Below, piece by piece: positions 42,820-54,582 of a stretch of 64,000 nt of DNA (position 1 is its first letter; each line of letters begins with the position of its first letter). Source of the stretch: Byssochlamys sp. IMV 00236 (taxonomy: Eukaryota > Ascomycota > Eurotiomycetes > Eurotiales > Thermoascaceae); NCBI GenBank assembly GCA_001931875.2, contig MSJH02000840.1, forward strand, positions 851,897 through 915,896, in the 5' to 3' direction. A program made the position numbers and the translations under genes. The notes under the pieces are model-generated. The model searched no databases, was not told the DNA's origin, and saw only the letters and a list, made by a program, of their open reading frames with translations.

Positions 42820-44412
42820 ATGGCTGTGCCGACCAACGGCGCCTCCGGATCCAACGATGCCGTTCCAGCTTCCTCAGGGACGAAGAAGCTTCGATTTCTT
42901 GTCATCGGTGCTGGATCTCGTGGAAATGCATACGGTCGAGCTGTGACCGTCGCGACGCGGGGCGTCATCCACGCCGTTGCTGAACCACATGCATTCAAGC
43001 GGCGGGAGTTCGGGAAGAACTATATCTGGGGATCTGGAGGCAAGGCCTCTGAAGGCCAAGAATTCGCTGATTGGAAGGACTGGTTGATATGGGAGACTGA
43101 AAGAAGACAGAAAGAGGCTGCTGGGCAAGACGTCCCAGAAGGCATCGATGGGGTTTTCGTATGCACGCTCGATGAGATGCATGTTGAGATACTAGAGGCT
43201 ATTGCGCCTCTGAATCTACATATCCTCTCTGAGAAGCCTCTGGCAACATCGCTTGATGATTGTCTGTCCATCTACAATGCCCTTCGCACTGGTTCGCCGT
43301 CGAAGATCTTCTCCATTGGTCATGTTTTGCGGTATAGCCCGCACAACATACTTCTCAGAGATATCATCCTGACGGATAAAGTCATCGGAGATGTTGTCTC
43401 TCTCGAGCACTGCGAACCTGTCGGCTGGTGGCATTTCTCTCATAGCTACGTGCGTGGTAATTGGCGCCGCGCAACACCCAACGGGGATGGTTCCCTTCTT
43501 ACAAAGTCATGTCACGATATTGACTTCATTCTATGGCTTCTGTGTTCGCCACTACCGGGCTCAGCGGTGAACCATCCTCCTCATGAACCTCGATCCATCT
43601 CTTCTATGGGCTCTTTGACGCAGTTCCGTCCCCAGCGGAAGCCCGCTGCTGCAGGGACGGCGACGAACTGTCTCTCGTGTCCTGCTGAGCGGGTTTGCAA
43701 CTACAGTGCTCTCAAGATCTACCGCGATATGCACCTGGCCAAAGGGCATACCGATTGGCCGGTCAGCATTGTGTGTCCAGACATTGAAGACACGCTGACC
43801 ACGTCCGGCGCAGCGGCAGCGGAGGATCTGCTCCTCAGCCATCTCCGCCAGGATTATGACCGAGCCAAAATGTCTGACGAAAGCATAGCCTCCCGGACCT
43901 GGTATGGCCGCTGTGTATATGAAGCGGACAATAATGTTTGCGATGACCAGGTAGTTACCATCTCCTGGGACGACGACACAGTACATAAGCGCCCATCAAA
44001 GACTGCAAGCTTCCATATGATCGCTCCGACGGAGAAGCAATGTGAGCGTCGTGGCCGTGTCTACGGCACTCACGGTGAAGTATCTTACGACAGCCGCACA
44101 ATCACCATATACAGCTTCGCCACGCGCTCGACCACGGTGATCGAAGTCCCGCGCCAACCGCCTGAGGAGGAGAAGGCACATGGAGGCGGAGACTACGGTC
44201 TGACGCGGGCGTTCGTGGCAGCTGTGGATGCTGTTGAAAATGGCGGAATGGAAGTTTCTGAAGCCCAGATGAAATTTGTCGGCTGTAGCTTAGAAGAAGC
44301 CGTCCGCAGTCACGCAGTGGTATTCGCTGCTGAAGAGGCCAGGCGGGAAGAGAAGGTTGTAAAGTGGAAAGACTGGTGGGAGCAGAAATTGGCAACTGTG
44401 GGCACTATTTGA
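42820..44412 (+). CDS. Gfo/Idh/MocA-family NAD(P)-dependent oxidoreductase
   Basis: A single-exon 530-residue protein. The N-terminal Rossmann fold begins FLVIGAGSRGNAYGRA at residue about 26, and the family motif EKPLATSLDDC lies near residue 140, where the Lys-Pro helps bind cofactor and substrate. GDGSLLTKSCHDIDFILWL carries the conserved Asp-x-x-x-His-type region of the C-terminal domain. A cysteine-containing insert (NCLSCPAERVCNY) lies around residue 290. Relatives act on sugars, inositols and related polyols; the substrate here is unknown. It is longer than usual (350 to 400), mainly from an N-terminal leader and inserts. The gene follows the monooxygenase on the same strand. Confidence 0.88.
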   Translation: MAVPTNGASGSNDAVPASSGTKKLRFLVIGAGSRGNAYGRAVTVATRGVIHAVAEPHAFKRREFGKNYIWGSGGKASEGQEFADWKDWLIWETERRQKEAAGQDVPEGIDGVFVCTLDEMHVEILEAIAPLNLHILSEKPLATSLDDCLSIYNALRTGSPSKIFSIGHVLRYSPHNILLRDIILTDKVIGDVVSLEHCEPVGWWHFSHSYVRGNWRRATPNGDGSLLTKSCHDIDFILWLLCSPLPGSAVNHPPHEPRSISSMGSLTQFRPQRKPAAAGTATNCLSCPAERVCNYSALKIYRDMHLAKGHTDWPVSIVCPDIEDTLTTSGAAAAEDLLLSHLRQDYDRAKMSDESIASRTWYGRCVYEADNNVCDDQVVTISWDDDTVHKRPSKTASFHMIAPTEKQCERRGRVYGTHGEVSYDSRTITIYSFATRSTTVIEVPRQPPEEEKAHGGGDYGLTRAFVAAVDAVENGGMEVSEAQMKFVGCSLEEAVRSHAVVFAAEEARREEKVVKWKDWWEQKLATVGTI

Positions 44413-44809
44413 TGTTCACCAAGGTTCTTCATGACCACGTTACGATTTGACGATCTGGACCTTATTATTATAATACTTCTTTAGCAAGAAATGATATCAA
44501 TCAACACTGTTATGTGGCGCTACAATCGCCGTTCGACTACGATGATAGAACTTCATATAGTTGACTGGTTATTATTTGGAAAGCACATGTGCTTGGTTCG
44601 GAATAGCCTCGTATTCGTAGTAATTAAATCAGATTAATGGGCGTCTCCCATGCTCCGCTTTGATGTTCTCGGTGCGTATTACTAATGCTCTCTATATCCA
44701 TATCATGTCATTCCCTCAGTCATCAGAATCCTGCTCCTATCACAGGGAAGTGACCGACGCAAAAGAGTAAGCACATTAAGCTACTCGCGGCAAATCATAG
44801 CCATCACGT
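44413..44809. other. Convergent 3' intergenic gap
   Basis: 397 bp between the convergent stops of the Gfo/Idh/MocA gene and pgmB. No gene seen. Confidence 0.5.
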
Positions 44810-46640
<1,831 letters not shown>

Positions 46641-47549
46641 GGTTGCTATCGTAGGATTCAGAAAGTTATCACCCAGTGGATCGCAGTCCGGGAGGACTGG
46701 ACGGTGCAGAGACAATGGAAGTGGCAGAAGAAATAGAAACGAGCAATGCTGAAGTGGAAGGGAAAAGAAAGAGAACGACGTTCTTGTCCCTGATCTTCAC
46801 GTTGTTTTGTTCTGCTGTCGAGCTGGCCCAAGTGGGCCATGGGAGGGGCGAACAGGAAGGAGGGGCAACTGGCGTCATGTTATCGTGTTTCCCGCTTCAA
46901 GTCTGGCCACTGGATGTTTATTATTACTGTTATTCTGCTGGCCTTCCTACAGGTGCAAATGCCATATTAACTTATGGTATTAGTACTATACTCTCTCTTC
47001 GAGCAATCGATCAATTTTGATCCAACCTCTTGGCTGACCACCTGTTCTTTCTAGCATCTCGCTACAATCATCCAACAACCGCAGCGGTGAGCTAGTGCGG
47101 GGTCACTCCAAGCCGCCCTCGAAAAAAAGCGGCTTGCTTCTAGGTCCTTTGCTACAAATCAGAAGAGCCATACTCGTCCTGTGCCACAGTACCGTCCAGC
47201 CCCGAGGTTTCATCGTGGTTGCGCCGAGCGAGGACCTCTGGTATCAAGTTCCCGAATCAGACGATATTGATATAGAGTACATAATCCCAACCCAGCTTTT
47301 ACTCCAGACGGGATTCCCTTCTTGGAAGCAGTCAACAACTGCTCGCATCATCATAAGTTAGTCGTGGGTCTTCCAAGACCTGGTGCGGAATCTTAAACAA
47401 GGCGAGGAAGCCAATTTCCCCGTGGACTGAAATACCCCGAGCTGTATCACAGAGACATATCGAGCTTAAAGCCTTTTCTGGTCCCTAATGATAACTTCAA
47501 GGACGGTGGTGGGGTGGTAGCAAGTTGATTGATCAACGCCACGACCTCA
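46641..47549. other. Intergenic, pgmB promoter
   Basis: 909 bp with no supportable gene; small plus-strand frames overlap the pgmB leader and look random. Purine-rich between about 46,690 and 46,790. Confidence 0.45.
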
Positions 47550-48237
47550 TCAGTTGTGCCCAAAAAGCCTCTCCTTGTAGAATTTCATCTCCTCGATACT
47601 CTCTAGTATATCATCCTTTGCCAGGTGCACTTCCTTTTTGGGCGGGACGTCGCTCAGCAACTCATCGCTTCCCCAGCGTCGCGCCGCTTCCTTGATCGCG
47701 CTCACGTCCAGGATACGATAATGGAGCCATTCGAGAACTTGCGCGTAAGGACCCCGGGAGAGAAACGCTCGGTCTGCGTGAACGCTGTTTCCTGCCAGCA
47801 ATGCGGTCCGCGGCTGCGGGACGTATCTCTTGATGTAACTGAGTAGATCGGTTGCGGCGGCAGAAGGGGTCGTGGAGGAGGAGAGAACAGCAGCTGTAAG
47901 CCCAGTACGACCGTGAGTGTCGATACACCACTCGTTCATGGAATCCAGAGTAGACTTGGGGTGGTGAATGACGGCTTCGAAGCCATTGGGTTCAAGGAGC
48001 TGAAGTTGCGCGTCGGTGATGAAGCAGCAGATTTGGAGGATCTGGTCAGTGGAGGGGTCGAGACCTGTCATCTGAAGAGGATCACACAGTCAGCTTTGCG
48101 GTCACTAACAATAAAAGAGCGACACGCAATTCGCTAGTGGAAGCGCGGTTGGCCATGAACGACGCGAAACCGTGTTGTGAAGGCCTCACCTCGCAGTCGA
48201 TCCACACGAGTGGACTGGAAGAACGCGTTAACGGCAT
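47550..48237 (-). CDS. REX2: Oligoribonuclease (DEDDh 3'-5' exonuclease, Rex2/REXO2-like)
   Basis: Two exons, 48237..48190 and 48071..47550, 189 residues. The first exon ends in LVWIDCE and the second begins MTGLDP, so the intron cuts between the D-x-E of motif I and the next residues. Motif II is in GNSVHADRAFL and motif III in HLAKDDILESIEE, with the His of the DEDDh set. Such enzymes degrade RNA fragments of two to five nucleotides, in mitochondria or cytosol. I took the ATG at 48237; homologues often have an N-terminal mitochondrial leader, and basic in-frame residues lie upstream (to about 48,324), so a longer form or an upstream exon is possible. Confidence 0.88.
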
Positions 48238-48771
48238 GCTGCTCTGCCTTCTGCAAGCCCAAGGTACGGTGTAGACCTGTTTTCGTACAGTCAGTCCGCC
48301 TTTGTGCAGACACCTGTGGACCACGGAGTTGGAAAAGAAACGACGCGATCACAAACCCGAGATGTGGGCTGTGGTCGTAATAGACCCTTGAAACCACAGA
48401 ACGTCGATCTGGCTCGCCAACCGTACAACATCGCTGACATTTGAGAACAGAAGACTCGATCTGAAGAGCAGCTGCAATCAATGTTGTTTTTGATACGTCT
48501 AACGTACATACAACTATAGCTCAAGTCAGTACGCTTTGATCACGAAGAAGCACCACCTCCATTGATAATTAGTGTTTCATACTTAAGCGATGCTCAACAA
48601 ACAGGATTCCACATAATGGCACATATACGGTTCTCGTTCATGTTATTATGCTTTCTAGAATGGACTACAACCAAGAAAAAGAATAAAAAAAAATCAAAAA
48701 TCAACGAGCTTAAAACGACGCTCCCTATAGAAGATCTACTCTATGGATATTACGGTAAGGTCGCTATGAAA
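48238..48771. other. Intergenic gap
   Basis: Holds the promoter of the oligoribonuclease and the 3' side of the four-domain reductase. An A-rich run (AAAAAAAA, about 48,688 to 48,696) is the only notable feature. Confidence 0.45.
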
Positions 48772-51700
48772 CTATATCGGTTCGTCCCGGGGTTCGATCA
48801 GGACTTCGTTGACTGCAACATGCGGGGGTTGGCGTAGCGCGTAAACGATCGAGTTCGCAACATCTTCTGGGTCGAGGATCTTCGCACCCGACGGCTCGCC
48901 ATATTTCTTGATAGCCTCAGCGTCAGTGGACATTCCCAGCAGGTCCGTAGCCGTGTTGCCTGGCTGGACACTGGTCACACGCAAGCCTGTTCCCGCTGTC
49001 TCGAGACGCAGTGATTGAAGCGTTGCCTCAACAAAGAACTTGCTCGCCGAGTAAACGCCCAATCCGGGGAAGACCTTACGTCCTGCGTCGGACGAGATGG
49101 CGACGATGTGGCCGCTCTTACGCGAGATCATGTCTGGCACTGTGGCAGCCAGACAGTGAAGGAGACCCTTGCAGTTGACATCCACAGTACGCTCCCACTC
49201 CTCTGTCTGCGTGTTGGCCATCATGGTGAAGTACATGACTCCAGCACAGGAGACGAGAATATCGACAGGGCCAAGCTCGTCGTTAGCGGCACGGAAGAGG
49301 GCGTCTACCTGCGCCTTGTCCGTAACGTCTGTTTTCCGGATGATGACCTTACCTTCGCGGACCACTAGCCGGCGCTTGACAGCTTCGAGAGCGTCCAATC
49401 GCCGAGCTGCGAGCGCTATGTGGCATCCTTCTTTCGCCAAAGCCACAGCAACTGCCTCGCCAATGCCAGAAGACGCGCCCGTTATAACTGCCACACGTCC
49501 GCTTAAGGGACCTCTGGTGATGGGCTTTGCAGATCCTCCGAGGGCATGCTGACGTGAAGGAGGGTGCGGTAGCCAACCTCTGGCAAACCAGTGGCGCGTG
49601 TAAGTCTCGAGCAAGACCTTGTCCACCTTGGGCCGTTCAACGACCGTACGGAAAGGCCTGGTCGCTGCATTGTCGAGGACAACAATTCCCCGGAGAAACT
49701 CAACGCTCGGCATACCGCTGCGAAGGATGTCGACGGTAAATGCGCCGTCGCCGCCCTTCACAGAGCCTCTTTTCTCGGTCCAGAGTGCAACCCATTCATC
49801 CCATCCGATCCTCTGTGTCGGGTAGCCAAGCTCTGCAAGGTCCTCGAAGACCGATCGGGTGTCTACAGGGTCTGGATCACCGAGGTGAAAGATAGTTTGT
49901 TCTGCATGAGTTTGGCCGGCAAGGTGGACGATGGCTTTGCTGACAAAGTCCACCGGTGTCATCTCAGCACGCCAGCCTTTCACATCGGGAGCATGACCAA
50001 TTTGGATCGATTCTACGATCAATGCCGTGAGCAGATCCCACGCATTGGCAGCACCAGTGAGACTGTGGCCGCTAATGGTTCCTGCTCGGTGTATCTTCAC
50101 CGGCAGTCCGCGACGGCCGGCCTCGAGGACGAGCTGCTCCGCCACCCACTTGGTCTGGCCATAGCCATCGAGCAACTTTGTTGGGACGTCCTCAATGTCC
50201 AATATGGTATCTTCGGGCCAGCCTTTCTCCCCAGACGGCGGCAGAACACCGTTTGTTGACACGTATTGCACCGTTGCGTCGCCTTTGCAAGCCAAGCGGA
50301 GAATCTCTTTTGTTCCACCAACGTTCGCACCACGCAATGCAGCATATGGATACACAAGGTTGACTGTGGCAGCTGCGTGGATGATGACATCAACGCGAGA
50401 AGCGAGCTCTTCGAACGCTTCCGTTGAGAGACCGAAACGGGGTCGAGACAAGTTTCCTGGGAGGATCTCGACGCGTTCCATGATCGCATCGCTCCAGAGC
50501 CCTAGGTCAAGCAGGTTTCTTCGTAGCCTGGCAATTCCTCCAGGCTGGTCGTCATCTGTAGGTTCATTAAAACGCACAAGGCATACAATATGAGCAGAGG
50601 TGTTTTGCAGCAGGTCGTTGAGTAGGAAAGCGCCCAAATATCCAGTGACACCGGTGAGAAGCACCGTGTTTGCTTTGTTAACTGAGCGTATCGTGACACC
50701 AGAGGATGGTCTGATATCGTCATCAAGAGTAGAATCCGCACGTAGTACCGCAGGGAGGTCTGCTTGCACCGCTGCAGCGTGTCCATCCCTCACAGCACGC
50801 ACCGTTTCCAGATGGCCAGCAATGGTTGAATTCTCTGCGAGACGAGGGATAGGAATGCGGAAGCCAAAATCTCTCGATAGCCTAGAAGACAGATCCGCAA
50901 GCAACAAAGAGTGTCCACCCACGTCGAAGAAGTTATCGGTCGGTTTCAGCAGAGTTTTTGATGTCTTGAGAACCGCTGCCCAAGCTGCAGCAATGTCATC
51001 AATGCCAATCGGATCGTGCTTCTGGCCATTACCATTGACCGGGGTAGTGATGCGTGGTGGAGGAAGGCGTTTGAGATCCACCTTTCCAGAGACATCATGA
51101 GTAGGCAACTCATCCAGTTCAACCCATAGAGCTGGGATCATGTAATGTGCAAGATATGGTGACAGAACGCGACGCGCAGCTGGACTGTGTCCTGACTCGT
51201 CAATCTCTACCGCGGGACGGCCCCCAGCACCATCCTTCTCGCGGACAATATACGCAACCAATTGCTTTTCCAGACCTTCACCATGGGCAACTACTGCACA
51301 TCGGCTGACAGCTAAATGCTTGACAATCTCATTTTCGACCTTTCCTGGCACCACAGAGTAACCACGGAGTTTGATCATAGCCCCAACGCGACCAGTGATC
51401 TCAAGGAGGCCCGAGGGCAGCAGTCTCGCTCCATCTCCAGTTCTGTACATACGGGCCCCTGGTGTGGTATCAAATGGATCGGGTGTAAAGGCCTTGGCAG
51501 TAGTTTCAGGAAGGTTGAGGTATCCCCGGGCTAGTAAAGGACCACCGATGAAGAGCTCCCCACTCACGCCATCTTCCACTCTGTTGCCGCTCTCGTCGAG
51601 AATATAAGTATGCTTGGGGTCCAAAGGCGGACCAACAGGACAATACGAGGCTTCATTGTCGAGCATATCCCGAATATCTCCACAAGCTATCTCATGGGTC

Positions 51701-52602
51701 TCACAAGCACTGTAACAGTTGAGCAGGCGTGTCTTTGGAAGGGCCTTGATAGATCGACGGGCTAGATCGGCTGTGACCACCTCGCCGTTGAACCACAAGA
51801 CGCGTAAGTCTGGAAGCTCATCTCCTAGATTTGGATGGCGAGACAGGACGGTAGCCAGGAGTGTGGGTGTCATAAGCGTCTCGGTGATATGCTTGGAAGC
51901 AAGAAGCTCGACGAGTGCGGCAGGATCATAGCTCACTTCATCCGGCACTGCGACGACCGTAGCTCCTCGCAAAAGTGGACGTAAGATTTCCCAGATGAAG
52001 AACACATTGCAGGCCACGCGATCTCCGGGTTGAACGTCTTGAACTCCGAATCTGAGGTTGTACGAGAGCACTGGGGCCCGGTGGGGGTTTGCAATTCCTT
52101 TGGGCTTGCCAGTCGTACCGGACGAGTACGACACAAAGGCAAGTCGGTCCAAGTCATCGTCAGCAGGCAAGGGAGCCGGCTCCTTCGCATATCCATTGGC
52201 TTCTACCGGGGGCTCATCGAGAACGATGACCGGCACCCCGGCTTTGATCTTACCGACCTCAGCCCTATAGGTGACCACTACAGCCGGGTTTGCATCTTCG
52301 ACCACATCGGCCAAGAGATCAGGAGGGTAGGCAAGCTCCAGTACAAGAAAAGCGCCTCCAGCACGGAGTGCGGCGAGGCAGGTAATCACATAGTGAGCAC
52401 TCCGCGGCAGAAGCACACCGACTAGACTGTCTCGACTGACGCCGTAACGACGGAGACGAGCGGCTAGCTCACTAACCTCCTTGTCTAGCTCAGCGTATGT
52501 ATAAGTGGTTGTCTCATCTTCCAGTGCAACGGCATCGGGGGTAGCCTGGACCTGTTGTATGAAGAGGGCGGAGAGGTCTTTGTTGATATCAATGGCAGGC
52601 AT
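48772..52602 (-). CDS. NRPS-like four-domain reductase A-T-R1-R2, probable glycine betaine reductase
   Basis: A single-exon 1,276-residue protein. Domains in order: adenylation (about 10 to 520) with FVSYSSGTTGKPKGIA, NGEVVTADLARRS, YRTGDGARLLPSG and an A10 lysine in GKVDLKRLP; thiolation (about 545 to 620) with FFDVGGHSLLLADLSSRL, whose Ser carries phosphopantetheine; thioester reductase R1 (about 640 to 1000) with VLLTGVTGYLGAFLL and YGQTKWVAE; and a short-chain dehydrogenase R2 (about 1025 to 1276) with VAVITGASSGIGEAV and YSASKFFVEA. There is no condensation domain. This matches the fungal ATRR enzyme shown in A. nidulans to reduce glycine betaine through an aldehyde to choline: A and T activate the acid, R1 makes the aldehyde, R2 the alcohol. 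The true start is the ATG at 52602; upstream in-frame codons lack another ATG. Confidence 0.88.
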   Translation of the reverse strand: MPAIDINKDLSALFIQQVQATPDAVALEDETTTYTYAELDKEVSELAARLRRYGVSRDSLVGVLLPRSAHYVITCLAALRAGGAFLVLELAYPPDLLADVVEDANPAVVVTYRAEVGKIKAGVPVIVLDEPPVEANGYAKEPAPLPADDDLDRLAFVSYSSGTTGKPKGIANPHRAPVLSYNLRFGVQDVQPGDRVACNVFFIWEILRPLLRGATVVAVPDEVSYDPAALVELLASKHITETLMTPTLLATVLSRHPNLGDELPDLRVLWFNGEVVTADLARRSIKALPKTRLLNCYSACETHEIACGDIRDMLDNEASYCPVGPPLDPKHTYILDESGNRVEDGVSGELFIGGPLLARGYLNLPETTAKAFTPDPFDTTPGARMYRTGDGARLLPSGLLEITGRVGAMIKLRGYSVVPGKVENEIVKHLAVSRCAVVAHGEGLEKQLVAYIVREKDGAGGRPAVEIDESGHSPAARRVLSPYLAHYMIPALWVELDELPTHDVSGKVDLKRLPPPRITTPVNGNGQKHDPIGIDDIAAAWAAVLKTSKTLLKPTDNFFDVGGHSLLLADLSSRLSRDFGFRIPIPRLAENSTIAGHLETVRAVRDGHAAAVQADLPAVLRADSTLDDDIRPSSGVTIRSVNKANTVLLTGVTGYLGAFLLNDLLQNTSAHIVCLVRFNEPTDDDQPGGIARLRRNLLDLGLWSDAIMERVEILPGNLSRPRFGLSTEAFEELASRVDVIIHAAATVNLVYPYAALRGANVGGTKEILRLACKGDATVQYVSTNGVLPPSGEKGWPEDTILDIEDVPTKLLDGYGQTKWVAEQLVLEAGRRGLPVKIHRAGTISGHSLTGAANAWDLLTALIVESIQIGHAPDVKGWRAEMTPVDFVSKAIVHLAGQTHAEQTIFHLGDPDPVDTRSVFEDLAELGYPTQRIGWDEWVALWTEKRGSVKGGDGAFTVDILRSGMPSVEFLRGIVVLDNAATRPFRTVVERPKVDKVLLETYTRHWFARGWLPHPPSRQHALGGSAKPITRGPLSGRVAVITGASSGIGEAVAVALAKEGCHIALAARRLDALEAVKRRLVVREGKVIIRKTDVTDKAQVDALFRAANDELGPVDILVSCAGVMYFTMMANTQTEEWERTVDVNCKGLLHCLAATVPDMISRKSGHIVAISSDAGRKVFPGLGVYSASKFFVEATLQSLRLETAGTGLRVTSVQPGNTATDLLGMSTDAEAIKKYGEPSGAKILDPEDVANSIVYALRQPPHVAVNEVLIEPRDEPI

Positions 52603-53877
52603 TGTGGGGTTAGGAATGGACAACGGGCCACGATCGAGTCAGGAGCTATCGACGATCCCAGGTCCGAAAGAGAGAAGGACGCAATTAGTCTCTAGCGAAC
52701 GCGGTATATCAAGGAGAGAGGATGAATGACTGAAGATGGCAGTCCATGCTCGCTTGGTGGGAATATGAATTGGGCCCAATAATGACTACTGCCAACGCGG
52801 GGTGGATAAAAACGCAGCGATGGCGATCGGTGGGCGGAGGGACTGATAAAAGATAAAAAGCAATTACCTCAATTCCTTGTGGAGAAAGTCAACCGGGACA
52901 AGGGAAAAAAGAAAAAGTCGAAGTTATCATTGGTACAGACGGGATCTTGTTGTCTGCTGCCAAGGTACCGCAGTGGCGTAATATTACTTAAATAATAACC
53001 CCGATTTTTTGTTCTTCTTAGCGTGACTCCGATGTTAGGACATCATCTTTTCTTACTGCATGCTGTGCCAACAAGCAGCTGGAAAAAAAAAAGATCTTGA
53101 TCTGACCCGATTACTTATTACCGGAAACAATATTTGTTCATATTGAAAATTATCATAAATCACTTTCTTAACCCATCTTGCTAGCTGGTGTGGTTAGTTT
53201 TCTAATATGCACGCGACAGCAATTCCAAAAATAGTGCTCCGTACTGGACCGCTTTTTTACTTGTTATGTTCAATTGCTGTGGTTGACCTCAGTTATCTAT
53301 AATATAATAATAATAATATGTCGGCGCACAAATCAAACGCTAGATGATCTGTCAATTGTCCGTATCCAGCAGCTCCTAAATATAGGATGGAACTGCATGG
53401 AACCTACTAGATCACTAGGATCTAGAATTTTTGTATGCTAAAGAAAAATACGGGATCAAATCATCCCCCTAAACCTAGAAGCAATCAAGCAAGAAAGCAA
53501 GCAAGCAATTATTCAAGTTGTTCAGGTCAGAACCTTGCTTGCGTGCCATTCGATATTCGACATAATATAATTAATTGATCAAGTATCCTCAGACGACTAG
53601 ATCTAGGTTAAACCATTGCTTATGGCGGATACCATCCTATCGTGAGCTGACGCGATCTCTACACATTCAGTTAAGTTCTACAGATGCAGAAGAGTCCGTA
53701 GAACCTCATTAATGAATATGGATACATTGATTGGAAACCCGGCTGCTCAAGGATGTTGACTTCAGTGGTGTACCTCGTTCAGGAGTCATAGTGACCTTCT
53801 TTCCTCTGAGGCCAGCTCTATGACATGTAGGCAAGAACTCCAACAGGAACTCTCCATATATCCGACAGATATCAACA
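52603..53877. other. Intergenic, promoter of the four-domain reductase
   Basis: 1.27 kb without a supportable gene. It contains an ATA/ATT-rich run near 53,300 to 53,320 and an AAGC-type imperfect tandem run at about 53,480 to 53,510 (AGCAATCAAGCAAGAAAGCAA and onward). Confidence 0.45.
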
Positions 53878-54582
53878 TCAATCGACCGTCAGAAGTTGCT
53901 CGTAGAAAGCGCCCATAGTCTCCTCAGGGTCGCGAAGATGGATCTCCAGAATCCAATGCCGCTTATGTCCATCGGGACCGGGGCTGTTTATTTTGGTCTT
54001 ATTGCCCTTTGAAATGTAGAGCGTAATTTTGTCATTTGGGATACGTTCATGTGGGAATGACCCAATCAGATGACCAGCCAGTTGGGCACCGAACCGAAAC
54101 CCGTACTGGTTGGCGACCTGAGATGCGACATCGTATAGCTCCTCGCCCGTCAAATCTGGGTTCTCATGGAAATGCGCCTTGACCGTATTGAACACGGGCT
54201 CTAATGCATCGCGTAGTTGTTTCTTCTTGGGGTCGTCTCCGAGAACAAAGGTACGTCCAAAGTCGGCTTCCCAGGCTTCGAAGACAGGTCCTAAATCGAC
54301 ATACAAGATATCGTCCGGCTCAATGATACGGTCTGGAGGGTTGTCGGCGAATGGTTTCAATGTGTTTGGTCCGCTTCGGATCACTCGCTTATGCCAATGA
54401 GTTCGAATATTGTAACGTTTGGCTCCAAGTTGGTGGATTTCGTCACTCAATGCCTTTTCACTGATACCTGGGCGGATGAGATCCCTCTCGATCTCCTCAA
54501 AGAGTTGGACGGCTTTATTTTGTGCATCTAGAAGATGAGCCGCTCGCGAGACCTCTTCGTCGGTTAAGATATTGTTGCTCAT
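53878..54582 (-). CDS. M24-family metallopeptidase-like protein
   Basis: A single-exon 234-residue protein of pita-bread (creatinase/aminopeptidase) fold. The expected metal ligands appear in order: Asp in YVDLGPVFEAWEADFGRTF (two Asp), His in LAGHLIGSFPHE, Glu in ILEIHLRD and a last Glu in AFYEQLL. Family members hydrolyse Xaa-Pro peptides or, in some branches, creatine, ectoine derivatives or other small substrates. The protein lacks the N-terminal domain of Xaa-Pro dipeptidases, so I cannot assign the substrate. The start is the ATG at 54582; the frame continues upstream only through non-ATG codons. It lies behind the four-domain reductase gene on the same strand. Confidence 0.82.
   Translation of the reverse strand: MSNNILTDEEVSRAAHLLDAQNKAVQLFEEIERDLIRPGISEKALSDEIHQLGAKRYNIRTHWHKRVIRSGPNTLKPFADNPPDRIIEPDDILYVDLGPVFEAWEADFGRTFVLGDDPKKKQLRDALEPVFNTVKAHFHENPDLTGEELYDVASQVANQYGFRFGAQLAGHLIGSFPHERIPNDKITLYISKGNKTKINSPGPDGHKRHWILEIHLRDPEETMGAFYEQLLTVD

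Noticed and set aside
49591..50259. 222-codon plus-strand frame inside the four-domain reductase
   Set aside because: Antisense shadow of the R1 domain region.
48772..54582. Secondary-metabolite cluster around the NRPS-like gene
   Set aside because: The enzyme matches a primary-metabolism betaine reductase, and neighbours (oligoribonuclease, M24 protein, glutathione subunit, Bud32) are not tailoring enzymes.
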